A DNA stretch of 64,000 nucleotides from DASZBX01 sp035943635 (GTDB taxonomy: Bacteria > Actinomycetota > Actinomycetes > Streptomycetales > Catenulisporaceae): positions 1 to 64,000 of the forward strand of contig DASZBX010000105.1 of NCBI GenBank assembly GCA_035943635.1, read 5' to 3'. How positions within the stretch are numbered: position 1 is the stretch's first letter; each line of letters begins with the position of its first letter. The notes under the pieces are model-generated. The model was not told the DNA's origin, searched no databases, and saw nothing but the letters and a program-made list of their open reading frames with translations. The position numbers were made by a program, and so were the translations under genes. Below are positions 44,534 to 54,329 of the stretch, piece after piece.

Positions 44534-45841
44534 TCAGCCGCTGGAGTGCCGGGCCCGGGTCTGGCCGTCGCCGATCACCACGTACTTGGTCGAGGTCAGC
44601 TCGGGCAGGCCCATCGGCCCCCTGGCGTGCAGCTTCTGGGTGGAGATGCCGATCTCGGCGCCGAAGCCGAACTCGCCGCCGTCGGTGAACCTGGTCGAGG
44701 CGTTGACCACCACCGCGGCGCTGTCCACCCGGGCGCAGAAGCCGCGGGCCGCGGACTGCGAACGAGTGATGATCGATTCCGTGTGCCCGGTGGAGTATCG
44801 GCGGATGTGAGAGATCGCCTGATCGAATGAATCGACGACTGCGCCGGCGATGTCCAGCGACACGTATTCGGTCTCGAAGTCGTACTCGGTGGCCGGCACC
44901 ACGTCCGGGCTGTACTTGGCGATCCGCTCGTCTCCGTGCACGGTGACCCCGGCGTCCTTGAGCGCGGTCAGCGCGCGCGGCACGAACTCGTCGGCCACGG
45001 AGGCGTGCACCAGGAAGGTCTCCGCCGCGTTGCACACGCTGTAACGCTGCGCCTTCGAGTCCAGCAGCAGGTCGACCGCGAGGTCGAGGTCGGCGTCGGC
45101 GTCGACGTACACGTGGCAGTTGCCCACGCCGGTCTCGATCACCGGCACCTTCGAGCCGTTCACCACCGACTTGATCAGGGCGGCCCCGCCGCGCGGGATC
45201 AGCACGTCGACCAGGCCGCGGGCCTGCATCAGCTCGGTCACCGAGTCGTGGCTGTCCCCGGGCACCAGCTGGATCGCGTCGGCCGGGAAGCCGACCGACG
45301 CCAGCGCCCGGCGCATCGCCGCGACCATGGCCGCGTTGGAGCCGCGGGCCGAGGAGGAACCGCGCAGCAGCACCGCGTTCCCGGACTTCAGGCACAGGCC
45401 CGCCCCGTCCGCGGTCACGTTCGGCCGGGCCTCGTAGATGATCCCGACCACGCCGAACGGCACCCGGATCTGGCGCAGCTCCAGCCCGTTGGGCAGCACC
45501 GAGCCGCGGACCACCTCGCCGACCGGGTCCGGCAGCTTGGCCACCGCGCGCAGCGCCTCGGCGATCGCGGCCAGCCGCGGGCCGGTCAGGGTCAGCCGGT
45601 CCACGATCCCGGCGTCGGTCCCGGCCGCCCGGGCCCGCTGCACGTCCTCGGCGTTCGCCGCGAGCACCGCGTCGGCCTCGGCCGCCAGGCCGTCGGCGAG
45701 CGCGAGCAGCGCCCGGTCCTTCTCGCCGCGGGTCTTGAGCGCGAGCTCGGCCGCGGCCTCGCGGGCCCGTCCGGCCGCCTCGGCCACCGACTGCGCCGCC
45801 ACTTCGTCCACCTGCACTGCCTGCTGAGCCATAACCACCAC
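44534..45841 (-). CDS. proA: Gamma-glutamyl phosphate reductase
   Basis: A protein of 435 residues from GTG 45841 (GAGG 5 nt upstream); ATG 45832 is also possible. It has the aldehyde-dehydrogenase fold with catalytic Cys in RYSVCNAAETFLVHA and family motifs FGVVGIIYEARPNVTADGAG and GPMGLPELTSTKYVV. It reduces glutamyl phosphate to the semialdehyde in proline synthesis. proB lies 93 bp upstream on the same strand. Confidence 0.97.
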   Translation of the reverse strand: MVVMAQQAVQVDEVAAQSVAEAAGRAREAAAELALKTRGEKDRALLALADGLAAEADAVLAANAEDVQRARAAGTDAGIVDRLTLTGPRLAAIAEALRAVAKLPDPVGEVVRGSVLPNGLELRQIRVPFGVVGIIYEARPNVTADGAGLCLKSGNAVLLRGSSSARGSNAAMVAAMRRALASVGFPADAIQLVPGDSHDSVTELMQARGLVDVLIPRGGAALIKSVVNGSKVPVIETGVGNCHVYVDADADLDLAVDLLLDSKAQRYSVCNAAETFLVHASVADEFVPRALTALKDAGVTVHGDERIAKYSPDVVPATEYDFETEYVSLDIAGAVVDSFDQAISHIRRYSTGHTESIITRSQSAARGFCARVDSAAVVVNASTRFTDGGEFGFGAEIGISTQKLHARGPMGLPELTSTKYVVIGDGQTRARHSSG

Positions 45842-45934
45842 TGTAGCCTCGTCGGCCGGATTTCCGGCCCGGATTTCACCTGCTGAGCAGCCGTCCCCAG
45901 GGGCGACACCGGCCGGGGCCCGGGGCTTCCCGGC

Positions 45935-47056
45935 TCAGGTGAGCAGGGCGAGCGAGTCGCGGTGCACCACTTCGCGGTCGTAGTGCGGGCCCAGGGTCTT
46001 GGCCAGTTCGCGGGTGCTGCGGCCGAGCAGTGGGGGCAGCTCGGCGGCGTCGTAGTTGACCAGCCCGCGCGCGACCACCCGGCCGAGCGGGTCGGCCAGG
46101 TCCACCGGGTCGCCCGCGGCGAAGGTGCCGGAGACCGCGGTGATCCCGGCCGGCAGCAGCGAGGAGCGGCGCTGGACCACCGCGGCCACCGCGCCGTCGT
46201 CCAGGGTCAGGGTGCCGCGCGCGGTGGTGGCGTGGGCCAGCCAGAGCAGCCGGGCCCCGGACCGGACGCCGGTCCGGTGGAACAGGGTGCCGACCGGGTC
46301 CCCGGCCAGCGCCCGGGCGGCGTGCGCGGCGCCGGCCAGCACGACCGGGATGCCCGCGTCGGTGGCGATCCGGGCCGCCTCCAGCTTGGTCGCCATCCCG
46401 CCGGTGCCCACCCCGGCCGGACCGGCCGAGCCGATCTCCACCGCGGCCAGGTCGGCCGGGCCGCGCACCTCGGCCACCCGGACCGTGCCGGGCTTGCGCG
46501 GGTCCCCGTCGTAGAGCGCGTCCACGTCCGACAGCAGCACCAGCAGGTCCGCGTCGACCAGGTGTGCGACCAGGGCGGCCAGCCGGTCGTTGTCGCCGAA
46601 CCGGATCTCCTGGGTGGCCACGGTGTCGTTCTCGTTCACCACGGCCACCACGCCGAGCTCCAGCAGCCGGCCGAAGGTGTGCTGGGCGTTGCGGTAGTGC
46701 GAGCGCCGGGTCACGTCGTCCGCGGTCAGCAGCACCTGCCCGACCCGGCGGTTGTGCCGGGCGAAGGACTGGGTGTACCGGGCGATCAGCAGCCCCTGGC
46801 CGACGCTCGCGGCCGCCTGCTGGGTGGCCAGGTCGCGCGGGCGCCGGCTCAGGCCCAGCGGGGCCAGGCCGGCCGCGATCGCGCCGGAGGAGACGAGCAC
46901 CGTCTCGGTGGCCGGGCTGGCCTCGACCAGCGCGTCCACCAGCGCGTCCACCCGGCTGCCGTCCAGGCCCCCGGCGGCCGAGCTCAACGAGGAGGAGCCG
47001 ACCTTGACGACGATCCGCTTGGCGCCGGTGACCTCTTCGCGTCCGGTGGTGTTCAC
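45935..47056 (-). CDS. proB: Glutamate 5-kinase
   Basis: A protein of 373 residues from GTG 47056. The amino-acid-kinase domain has RIVVKVGSSSLS, LVSSGAIAAGLAPLG, VNENDTVATQEIRFGDNDRL and GTGGMATKLEAARIA. A C-terminal PUA domain (about 285-365: RGTLTLDDGAVAAVVQRRSS) is present. It phosphorylates glutamate as the first, feedback-regulated step of proline synthesis, working with ProA. Confidence 0.97.
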   Translation of the reverse strand: MNTTGREEVTGAKRIVVKVGSSSLSSAAGGLDGSRVDALVDALVEASPATETVLVSSGAIAAGLAPLGLSRRPRDLATQQAAASVGQGLLIARYTQSFARHNRRVGQVLLTADDVTRRSHYRNAQHTFGRLLELGVVAVVNENDTVATQEIRFGDNDRLAALVAHLVDADLLVLLSDVDALYDGDPRKPGTVRVAEVRGPADLAAVEIGSAGPAGVGTGGMATKLEAARIATDAGIPVVLAGAAHAARALAGDPVGTLFHRTGVRSGARLLWLAHATTARGTLTLDDGAVAAVVQRRSSLLPAGITAVSGTFAAGDPVDLADPLGRVVARGLVNYDAAELPPLLGRSTRELAKTLGPHYDREVVHRDSLALLT

Positions 47057-47136
47057 GGGGTCCAGCTTGCCCGTTCGCCCGGGCGAAGCCCAATCGGTTT
47101 CGCCCGTTCCCGGCAGCTGAGACGCCGCCGCCGCGC

Positions 47137-48777
47137 TCAGCCCAGCCCGAGGATCCGCACGGCCTGCTCGCGCATCTCCACCTTGCGGACCTTGCCGGTC
47201 ACCGTCATCGGGAAACCGTCCACCAGGTGCAGGTAGCGCGGGATCTTGTAGTGCGCCAACTGCCCGGCGCAGAAGTCGCGGACCTGCTCGCGGGTCAGCT
47301 CCGGCGCGCCGGGCCGCAGCTTGACCCAGGCCATCAGCTCCTCGCCGTACTTCGGGTCCGGCACCCCGACCACCTGCACGTCCTCGATGTCAGGGTGCGA
47401 GTACAGGAACTCCTCGACCTCGCGCGGGTAGACGTTCTCCCCGCCGCGGATCACCATGTCCTTGATCCGGCCGACGATCGAGACGTACCCCTCCCGGTCC
47501 ATCTCGGCCAGGTCGCCGGTGTGCATCCAGCCGTCCGGGTCGACCGCCTCGGCCGTGCGCTCGGGATCGTTCCAGTAGCCGAGCATCACCGAGTAGCCGC
47601 GGGTGCACAGCTCGCCGGTCGTATCCACCGGCAGCGTCTCGCCGCTCTCCGGCGAGACCACCTTGACCTCCACGTGCGGGTGCACCCGGCCGACGCTGCC
47701 GACCCGGCGCTCGACCGGGTCGTCCCGGCGGGTCTGGGTGGACACCGGGCTGGTCTCGGTCATCCCGTAGGCGATGGTGACCTCGGTCATGCCCATCTCG
47801 CCGATCACCCGCTTCATCACCTCGACCGGGCACGGCGACCCGGCCATCACGCCGGTGCGCAGCGTGGACAGGTCGAACTCAGTCGGATTCTTTTCCAGCC
47901 GGGCCAGTTCGGCGATGAACATCGTCGGCACGCCGTACAGGACCGTGCACCGCTCCTGCTGGACCGCGCGCAAGGTGTCGGCCGGGTCGAACAGCAGGCC
48001 CGGCAGGACCATGCAGCTGCCGTGGCTGGTCGCGCCGAGGTTGCCCATCACCATGCCGAAGCAGTGATAGAGCGGTACCGGCAGGCAGACCCGGTCCGCC
48101 TCGGTCCAGCCCTGGGTCTCGGCGACCATGAAGCCGTTGCCCAGGACGTTCGTGTGCGAGAGGGTCGCGCCCTTGGGGAAACCGGTGGTGCCGGAGGTGT
48201 ACTGGATGTCCATCGGGTCGTCCGGGCCGAGCCCGGCCGCCCGGGCCGCGAGCTCCTCGGCCGGGACGGCCGCGCCGCCCGCGACCAGAGCGTCCCAGGA
48301 CTCGGTGCCGATGTGCACGACCTGCCGCAGGTCCGGGCAGTCTCCCCGGACGCTCGCGATCATGCCCACGTAGTCGCTGGTCTTCACCTGCGTCGCGGCG
48401 ACCAGCAGCGAGGTGCCGGACTGCTGCAGGGTGTACCGGATCTCGTGCTCCCGGTACGCCGGGTTGAGGTTGACCAGGATCGCGCCGGACCGGGCCGCGG
48501 CGTACTGCAGCAGCACCCACTCGGCGCAGTTCGGCGACCAGATGCCGACCCGGTCCCCGACCCCGACCCCGGCGGCCATCAGGCCCCGGGCCAGGGCGTC
48601 GACCGCCGCGTCGAACTGCGCGTAGGTCCAGCGCCGCCCGGTGGCGCACTCGACCAGGGCGTCCCGGTCCGGGAAGGTCCGGGCGATCCGGGCCAGGTTG
48701 GCGCCGACGGTCTCCCCGGGCAGCGCCGGAGTCTTCCGGCCGATGCGGTGGGAGCGGAGCGGATCGGGTTCGGTCAT
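47137..48777 (-). CDS. Fatty-acyl-CoA synthetase, AMP-binding family
   Basis: A protein of 546 residues. Adenylate-forming motifs are YTSGTTGFPKGATLSHTN (P-loop), AYGMTETSPVSTQT, GWMHTGDLAEMDREGYVSIV, GRIKDMVIRGGENVYPREVE and the C-terminal catalytic Lys in MTVTGKVRKVEM. It activates a medium- or long-chain acid to its CoA thioester through an acyl-adenylate. It sits between proB and obgE, which are normally neighbours in Streptomyces, so it looks inserted. Alternative substrates such as aromatic acids cannot be excluded. Confidence 0.92.
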   Translation of the reverse strand: MTEPDPLRSHRIGRKTPALPGETVGANLARIARTFPDRDALVECATGRRWTYAQFDAAVDALARGLMAAGVGVGDRVGIWSPNCAEWVLLQYAAARSGAILVNLNPAYREHEIRYTLQQSGTSLLVAATQVKTSDYVGMIASVRGDCPDLRQVVHIGTESWDALVAGGAAVPAEELAARAAGLGPDDPMDIQYTSGTTGFPKGATLSHTNVLGNGFMVAETQGWTEADRVCLPVPLYHCFGMVMGNLGATSHGSCMVLPGLLFDPADTLRAVQQERCTVLYGVPTMFIAELARLEKNPTEFDLSTLRTGVMAGSPCPVEVMKRVIGEMGMTEVTIAYGMTETSPVSTQTRRDDPVERRVGSVGRVHPHVEVKVVSPESGETLPVDTTGELCTRGYSVMLGYWNDPERTAEAVDPDGWMHTGDLAEMDREGYVSIVGRIKDMVIRGGENVYPREVEEFLYSHPDIEDVQVVGVPDPKYGEELMAWVKLRPGAPELTREQVRDFCAGQLAHYKIPRYLHLVDGFPMTVTGKVRKVEMREQAVRILGLG

Positions 48778-48915
48778 GGCCGGGTACCTGCCCTGTCTTC
48801 GTTGACGACGGGTGCCGGCCCGGCCCGAGCCGGCGGGCTCGGCGGGCCTGACCGCGACGTTAGGGCAGGACCGGCCGCTTTGTCGACACCCCGGCCGGTC
48901 CGGGACCGGTCCGGG

Positions 48916-50301
48916 CTACTCGTAGAGCCGGTGGTCCGAGCCGCGCGGGCCCAGGTGCTCGGCCCCGGCCGCCACGGTCGGCTCCCAGTCGAACACCACC
49001 GCGTCCGGGCCGTCGCCGATCACGACCTCGTCGCCCTCGCGCGCGCCGAGCTCCAGCAGGGCCTGCTCGACCCCGATCCGGTTGAGCCGGTCGGCCAGGT
49101 AGCCCACCGCCTCGTCCACCGAGAAGTCGGTCTGGCGCACCCAGCGCTCCGGCTTCTCGCCGCGCACCACGTAGTGCTCGTCCTCGAAGGTCAGGGTGAA
49201 CGGGATCTCGTCCACCGCGCGCGGACGCAGGATGATCCGCTCGGCGATCGGCTCCGGGCGCTCGGCCCGGGCCTGCTCCACGATCGCGGCCAGCGCGAAG
49301 GTCATCTCGCGCAGGCCCGCGTGGCTGACCGCGGAGATGTCGAAGGCGCGCAGCCCGCGCGCGGCCAGCTCCGGCCGGACCAGCTCGGCCAGCACCTTGC
49401 CGTCCGGCACGTCGGTCTTGTTCAGCGCGACCAGCCGCGGGCGCTCGGAGAGCTTGCCGTACTCCCCGTGCTGGCCCTCCGGGATGTCCGCCTCGTACGC
49501 CGCGAGCTCGGCCTCGATCGCGTCCAGGTCGCTCAGCGGATCCCGGTCGGACTCCAGGGCGGCGCAGTCGAGCACGTGCACCAGCACCGCGCAGCGCTCG
49601 ATGTGCCGCAGGAACTCGTGGCCCAGGCCCTTGCCCTGGCTGGCCCCCGGGATCAGCCCGGGCACGTCCGCGATGGTGAAGATGTGCCCGTCCGCCTTGA
49701 CCACGCCCAGGTTGGGGATCAGGGTGGTGAACGGGTAGTCCGCGATCTTCGGCTTGGCCGCGGAGACCGCCGCGACCAGCGAGGACTTGCCCGCGCTGGG
49801 GAAGCCGACCAGGGCCACGTCGGCCACCGACTTCAGCTCCAGCACGAACTCCCCGCCCTCGCCCGGCTCGCCGAGCAGGGCGAAGCCGGGGGCCTTGCGC
49901 TTGGTGGTGGCCAGCGCGTTGTTGCCCAGCCCGCCCGGGCCGCCCTTGCACAGCACCAGGGTGGTGCCGCCGCCGACCAGGTCGGCCACGAACTGCCCGT
50001 CCCGGGTCTTGACCACGGTGCCGCTGGGCACGGCCAGGGTCACGTCCGCGCCGTTCGCCCCGTCCCGCCAGTTGCCCGCGCCGGGCTTGCCGTTGCCGGC
50101 CGTGCGGTGCGGCGCGTAGTGGTAGTCCAGCAGCGAGGTGACGTTCGGGTCCACGGTCAGCAGCACGTCCCCGCCCCGGCCGCCGTTGCCGCCGTCCGGG
50201 CCGCCGAGCGGTTTGAACTTCTCCCGGTGGATCGAGGCGCAGCCATGGCCGCCCTTACCCGCCGCGACGTTGAGAACCACGCGGTCTACAAAGGTGGCCA
50301 T
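48916..50301 (-). CDS. obgE: Obg GTPase
   Basis: A protein of 461 residues. The N-terminal Obg glycine-rich fold has GGDVLLTVDPNVTSLLDYHY and CKGGPGGLGNNALA. The G domain has GFPSAGKSSLV, the switch YPFTTLIPNLGVV, DVPGLIPGAS and NKTD. The C-terminal OCT domain covers about 350-430. It is an essential ribosome-linked GTPase that in Streptomyces also governs the onset of aerial growth. It follows rplU and rpmA, the standard order. Confidence 0.98.
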   Translation of the reverse strand: MATFVDRVVLNVAAGKGGHGCASIHREKFKPLGGPDGGNGGRGGDVLLTVDPNVTSLLDYHYAPHRTAGNGKPGAGNWRDGANGADVTLAVPSGTVVKTRDGQFVADLVGGGTTLVLCKGGPGGLGNNALATTKRKAPGFALLGEPGEGGEFVLELKSVADVALVGFPSAGKSSLVAAVSAAKPKIADYPFTTLIPNLGVVKADGHIFTIADVPGLIPGASQGKGLGHEFLRHIERCAVLVHVLDCAALESDRDPLSDLDAIEAELAAYEADIPEGQHGEYGKLSERPRLVALNKTDVPDGKVLAELVRPELAARGLRAFDISAVSHAGLREMTFALAAIVEQARAERPEPIAERIILRPRAVDEIPFTLTFEDEHYVVRGEKPERWVRQTDFSVDEAVGYLADRLNRIGVEQALLELGAREGDEVVIGDGPDAVVFDWEPTVAAGAEHLGPRGSDHRLYE

Positions 50302-50388
50302 TTTGCCTTGACTCCAAAAACGAGGTGGGGAAACGAGGATAGGCCGGATCCAAGACGGACCCGGCCTACCGAGGAGAACCGCTGCGGA

Positions 50389-50640
50389 TCAGGCAGCGAC
50401 GATGTTCACGACCCTGCGGCCGCGCGCGACGCCGAACTGCACGGCGCCGGCGGACAGGGCGAACAGGGTGTCGTCCTTGCCCCGGCCGACGTTCTCGCCC
50501 GGGTGGAAGTGGGTCCCGCGCTGGCGCACGATGATCTCGCCGGCGTTGACGGTCTGGCCGCCGAAGCGCTTGACGCCGAGGCGCTGCGCGTTCGAGTCGC
50601 GGCCGTTGCGGGTCGACGATGCGCCCTTCTTGTGTGCCAT
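50389..50640 (-). CDS. rpmA: 50S ribosomal protein L27
   Basis: A protein of 83 residues starting MAHKKGASSTRNGRDSNAQR, with LGVKRFGGQTVNAGEIIVRQ and HFHPGENVGRG. The conserved N-terminus reaches the peptidyl-transferase centre. There is no Firmicute-type N-terminal extension. It lies 6 bp after rplU. Confidence 0.98.
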   Translation of the reverse strand: MAHKKGASSTRNGRDSNAQRLGVKRFGGQTVNAGEIIVRQRGTHFHPGENVGRGKDDTLFALSAGAVQFGVARGRRVVNIVAA

Positions 50641-50646
50641 GTCGAG

Positions 50647-50964
50647 TTACTTCTTCCCGGTGTCGATGGACGTGACCTTGACCTGGGTGTACTTCTGGCG
50701 GTGGCCCGCGCGCACCCGGTAGCCGGTCTTGTTCTTGTACTTCAGGATGTCGATCTTCTCGGCCTTGACCTCGGCGACCACCTCGGCGGCCACCTTCACG
50801 CCCTCGAGGACCCACGGGTCGGAAGTGACCTGGTCGCCGTCGACCACCAGGAGGGCCCTGAGCTCCACGGGACTGCCGGGCTTGCTGTTGATCCGGTCGA
50901 CCTCGACAATGTCACCGACGGCGACCTTGTGCTGCCGGCCGCCGCTCTTGACGATCGCGTACAC
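50647..50964 (-). CDS. rplU: 50S ribosomal protein L21
   Basis: A protein of 105 residues from GTG 50964 (YAIVKSGGRQHKVAVGD), which matches the family start; GTG 50973 is in frame but would add three residues. The signature KIDILKYKNKTGYRVRAGHR is present. It heads the rplU-rpmA-obgE operon. The 356 bp before it (50965-51320) carries its promoter and the rne 3' hairpin, with no further gene. Confidence 0.97.
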   Translation of the reverse strand: MYAIVKSGGRQHKVAVGDIVEVDRINSKPGSPVELRALLVVDGDQVTSDPWVLEGVKVAAEVVAEVKAEKIDILKYKNKTGYRVRAGHRQKYTQVKVTSIDTGKK

Positions 50965-51227
50965 TGCTCCCACTTCCTGCTCACCGTGAACCCACCGGCG
51001 AGATCCATTTGCTGCCTAGGTGCGGCTATCTCCTGACTGCCCATCGCGGCCTGGCGGCCGCGCGCACGGAGTCTGCCAACACTGGACGTGATCACTGAGA
51101 AATCCACAGCGCGTCGAGAACACGCCGAAAGTCAAGGGTACGGACCGGGTGCCGGTCAGGTCAAACCAGGTGACCGGCCGCGGGCGCCGGCCCGGTCGGG
51201 TGATCAGCGGGTTCGGCCGGCCGGCGC

Positions 51228-51273
51228 GACCGTGCCCGGCCGCGGCCGGTGTCGGCAGCGGTCGGGCACGGTC
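51228..51273 (-). terminator. Hairpin downstream of the RNase E/G gene
   Basis: An 11-bp perfect stem, gaccgtgcccg with cgggcacggtc, lies 48 bp past the rne stop on the minus strand. There is no T-tract. Confidence 0.55.
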
Positions 51274-51320
51274 ATGCGTCCTGATTCGGGCCGGAAGCCG
51301 GGCCTGCGCCCGGCCTCGGC

Positions 51321-54300
51321 TCAGGTGTTCTCGGACCCGGCCCCCGGGGAACCGGCCGGGCGGCTCGCGGCCCGGCGCCGGCGCGGCCGGACCGGCTCCG
51401 CGGCGGCGGCCGGGACGGCCTCGGCGGCCACCGAGTCCGGGTCCTCCGAGTGCGCCCGCAGGTTCAGCGGGGCGGCCGGCTCGGCCGGGGCCGGGTCGTA
51501 GTCCCCGGCCGCGTCGCCGTCGCCGGACTCCAGGTGCAGTTCGCCCGGGCCCTCGCCGTCCGACTTGCCCTTGCGGGCCCGCCGGCGCCGGCTGGCCCGG
51601 CTCTCGTGGGCCGGCTCGGCCTCGTCCTGGGCCTCGGGCTCGGCGGCCTCGGGCTCGGGTTCGGCCACGGGCACCCGGCCGTACTGCTCGGCCACCTGGT
51701 CCACCGCGGCCTGCCGCTTGCGCGCGGCCCGGCCGGTCTTGGGCGCGGACTCCTCCTGCAGCGGCACCGGGGAGACCGCGGCCGGCCGGTGGCCGTTGGG
51801 CTCGACCGGGTCCACGTGCACCAGCACGCCCCGGCCGTTGCAGTGCTCGCAGGTCTCCGAGAAGGCCTCCAGCAGGCCCTGGCCGACCCGCTTGCGGGTC
51901 ATCTGGACCAGGCCCAGCGAGGTGACCTCGGCCACCTGGTGCTTGGTCCGGTCCCGGCCCAGGCACTCCACCAGTCGGCGCAGCACCAGGTCCCGGTTGG
52001 CCTCGAGCACCATGTCGATGAAGTCGATCACGATGATCCCGCCGAGGTCGCGCAGCCGCAGCTGCCGGACGATCTCCTCGGCCGCCTCCAGGTTGTTGCG
52101 GGTCACGGTCTCCTCCAGCGAGGAGGAGCCCTGCCCGGTGAACTTCCCGGTGTTCACGTCGATCACGATCATCGCCTCGGTCCGGTCGATCACCAGCGAG
52201 CCGCCGCTGGGCAGCCAGACCTTCCGGTCCAGGCCCTTGGCCAGCTGCTCGTCCACCCGGTGGGCGTTGAACACGTCCCCGGTCCCGGTCCAGTGCTCGA
52301 TCCGGCCGGCCAGCTCCGGGGCCACGCTGCCGAGGTACTCGCCGATCTCCTTGTAGGCCTCGTCGCCGGAGACGATCAGCTTGGTGAAGTCCTCGTTGAA
52401 GATGTCCCGGATCACCCGCACGGTCAGGTCCGGCTCGCCGTGCAGCAGGGCCGGGGCGCCGGCCGTCTTGGCCTTGCGCTCGATCTCCTCCCACTGCGCG
52501 ATCAGCCGCTCCACGTCCCGGGCCAGCTCCTCCTCGCTCGCCCCCTCGGCCGCGGTGCGCACGATCACGCCGCCGTCCTCGGGCACGACCTTCTTCAGGA
52601 TCTGCTTGAGCCGGACCCGCTCGGTCTCCGGCAGCTTCCGGCTGATCCCCATCATCGAGGCCCCCGGGATGTACACCAGGAACCGCCCGGGCAGGGAGAT
52701 CTGGCTGGTCAGCCGGGCGCCCTTGTGCCCGATCGGGTCCTTGGTGACCTGCACCAGGACCGGCTGCCCGGACTTCAGGGCCATCTCGATCCGCTTGGTG
52801 TGCCCCTCCAGGCCGGCCGCCTCGAAGTTCACCTCGCCGGCGTAGAGCACCGCGTTGCGGCCCTTGTTGATGTCGACGAAGGCCGCCTCCATCGAGGGCA
52901 GCACGTTCTGCACCTTGCCCAGGTACACGTTGCCGACGTAGGAGACCGAGGACTCCCGGTTGACGTAGTGCTCGACCAGGACGCCGTCCTCCAGCACCGC
53001 GATCTGCATCCGGTTGGCGGACTGGCGCACGACCATGACCCGCTCCACCGCCTCGCGCCGGGCCAGGAACTCGGCCTCGGTGATGATCGGGGCGCGGCGC
53101 GAGCGGGTGGCCCGCCCGTCCCGGCGGCGCTGCTGCTTGGCCGCGATCCGGACCGAGCCGCGCACGCCCTGCACGTCGTCGGAGTAGCCGCCGGACTCGG
53201 CCCGGGCGCCCTTGCGCTCCCGCGGTTCGCGCGACTCGCGCACCTTGACCACGGTGTTCGGCGGGTCGTCGCGCTCGCCGGACTCCAGCCCGCCCTCCTC
53301 GGCGGTCTGCCGGCGGCGGCGGCGCCGGCGGCGGCGGCTGGTGCCCTCGTCGCCCGCGCCGTCGGCGTAGCCCTCGGCGCCGTCCGGCTCGTCCTGGGCG
53401 TCGGTCTCCTCCTCCTCGTCCTGGGCGGCGGACTCGTCCGGTTCGGCGGCCGGCTCGGCGGTCTGCCCGCCCCGGCTGCGCCGGCGGCGGCTGCCGGCCC
53501 GCTCGGCCCGGCCGGCGCGCGCCGGTGCGGCCTCGACCGGTTCGGCCTGCTCCTCGGCCGCGGCGAGCTCCTCGTCCGGCTCCTGGTCCTCGTCATGGTC
53601 CTGGTCGGCGCCGGGCACGGCGAACAGCGGCGCGCTCTGCGGCCGGGAGGCCGAGCGGGTGCGCCGGACCGGGGCCGGCTGGACCACCGGGGCCTGGAAG
53701 ATCAGCGCGCCGGGGCGCAGCGCCGGGGCGGCCGGGGCCTGGCGCTCGGGCTCGGCCGGGGTCATCGCGCGGGTGAACAGGCTCTCGGCCTCGTCCACCA
53801 TCTCCTGCACGGACAGGCCGGCGATGTCGTCCTCGTCCAGCTCGGGCTCGCCCGCGGCCAGGGCCTCGGTGGCCAGCAGGTCCTCGGCGCCGGTGTCGAC
53901 CGGGGTCGCGACGCTGCCGAAGCCCTCCGGCTCCTCGGCGGCCGGTTCGGCCGCCGGCGCGGCGGCCCGGACCCGGCGGCGGTTGGCCGTGGGGGTGGCC
54001 TTCTTCGCGGTCAGCGAGGACGCGGTGGTCTTGCGGGCGGCGCGCTTGCGGGCCGGGGCGGGTGCCTCGGCCTCGCCGCCGCCCGCCATGGGCAGGGGAT
54101 CGGGCGCCGCGGCCTCGGCCGGCGCCGGGGCGGCGGACGGCTCGGCGGCGGGCGCGGAGTCGGGGACGGACGCCTCGGCGCCGTCGTCGGAAGCCGGCAG
54201 GTCCGCGGTGGGCGTCCCGGCCGGGCGGCTGGCCGCCCGGCGGCGGGTGCGCTTGACCGGGGCCTGGTCGGGCTGCCCGGTGTCGGCGGCGGTACTGTCC

Positions 54301-54329
54301 GGAGCTGTGGTGGGCTCGTTTTCGAGCAT
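51321..54329 (-). CDS. rne: Ribonuclease E/G with long disordered tails
   Basis: A protein of 1002 residues from ATG 54329, which has GGGAG upstream. The N-terminal 420 residues are low-complexity acidic, Arg-rich and Ala/Pro-rich (SRRRRRRRRRQTAEEGG). The catalytic core follows: S1 domain (SSVSYVGNVYLGKVQNVLPS), 5' sensor and DNase-I-like region with MIVIDVNTGKFTG and GGIIVIDFIDM, and the Zn-link CEHCNGRG. A C-terminal tail of about 180 residues ends in an RPRRRRAASRPAGSP motif almost identical to RTRRRAASRPAGTP near the N-terminus. Streptomyces RNase ES has the same central-core layout. It processes rRNA and tRNA and degrades mRNA. Confidence 0.96.
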   Translation of the reverse strand: MLENEPTTAPDSTAADTGQPDQAPVKRTRRRAASRPAGTPTADLPASDDGAEASVPDSAPAAEPSAAPAPAEAAAPDPLPMAGGGEAEAPAPARKRAARKTTASSLTAKKATPTANRRRVRAAAPAAEPAAEEPEGFGSVATPVDTGAEDLLATEALAAGEPELDEDDIAGLSVQEMVDEAESLFTRAMTPAEPERQAPAAPALRPGALIFQAPVVQPAPVRRTRSASRPQSAPLFAVPGADQDHDEDQEPDEELAAAEEQAEPVEAAPARAGRAERAGSRRRRSRGGQTAEPAAEPDESAAQDEEEETDAQDEPDGAEGYADGAGDEGTSRRRRRRRRRQTAEEGGLESGERDDPPNTVVKVRESREPRERKGARAESGGYSDDVQGVRGSVRIAAKQQRRRDGRATRSRRAPIITEAEFLARREAVERVMVVRQSANRMQIAVLEDGVLVEHYVNRESSVSYVGNVYLGKVQNVLPSMEAAFVDINKGRNAVLYAGEVNFEAAGLEGHTKRIEMALKSGQPVLVQVTKDPIGHKGARLTSQISLPGRFLVYIPGASMMGISRKLPETERVRLKQILKKVVPEDGGVIVRTAAEGASEEELARDVERLIAQWEEIERKAKTAGAPALLHGEPDLTVRVIRDIFNEDFTKLIVSGDEAYKEIGEYLGSVAPELAGRIEHWTGTGDVFNAHRVDEQLAKGLDRKVWLPSGGSLVIDRTEAMIVIDVNTGKFTGQGSSSLEETVTRNNLEAAEEIVRQLRLRDLGGIIVIDFIDMVLEANRDLVLRRLVECLGRDRTKHQVAEVTSLGLVQMTRKRVGQGLLEAFSETCEHCNGRGVLVHVDPVEPNGHRPAAVSPVPLQEESAPKTGRAARKRQAAVDQVAEQYGRVPVAEPEPEAAEPEAQDEAEPAHESRASRRRRARKGKSDGEGPGELHLESGDGDAAGDYDPAPAEPAAPLNLRAHSEDPDSVAAEAVPAAAAEPVRPRRRRAASRPAGSPGAGSENT

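Noticed and set aside
50965..51320. L21 autoregulatory leader
   Set aside because: The region folds only into generic GC hairpins and does not match the known Firmicute L21 leader.
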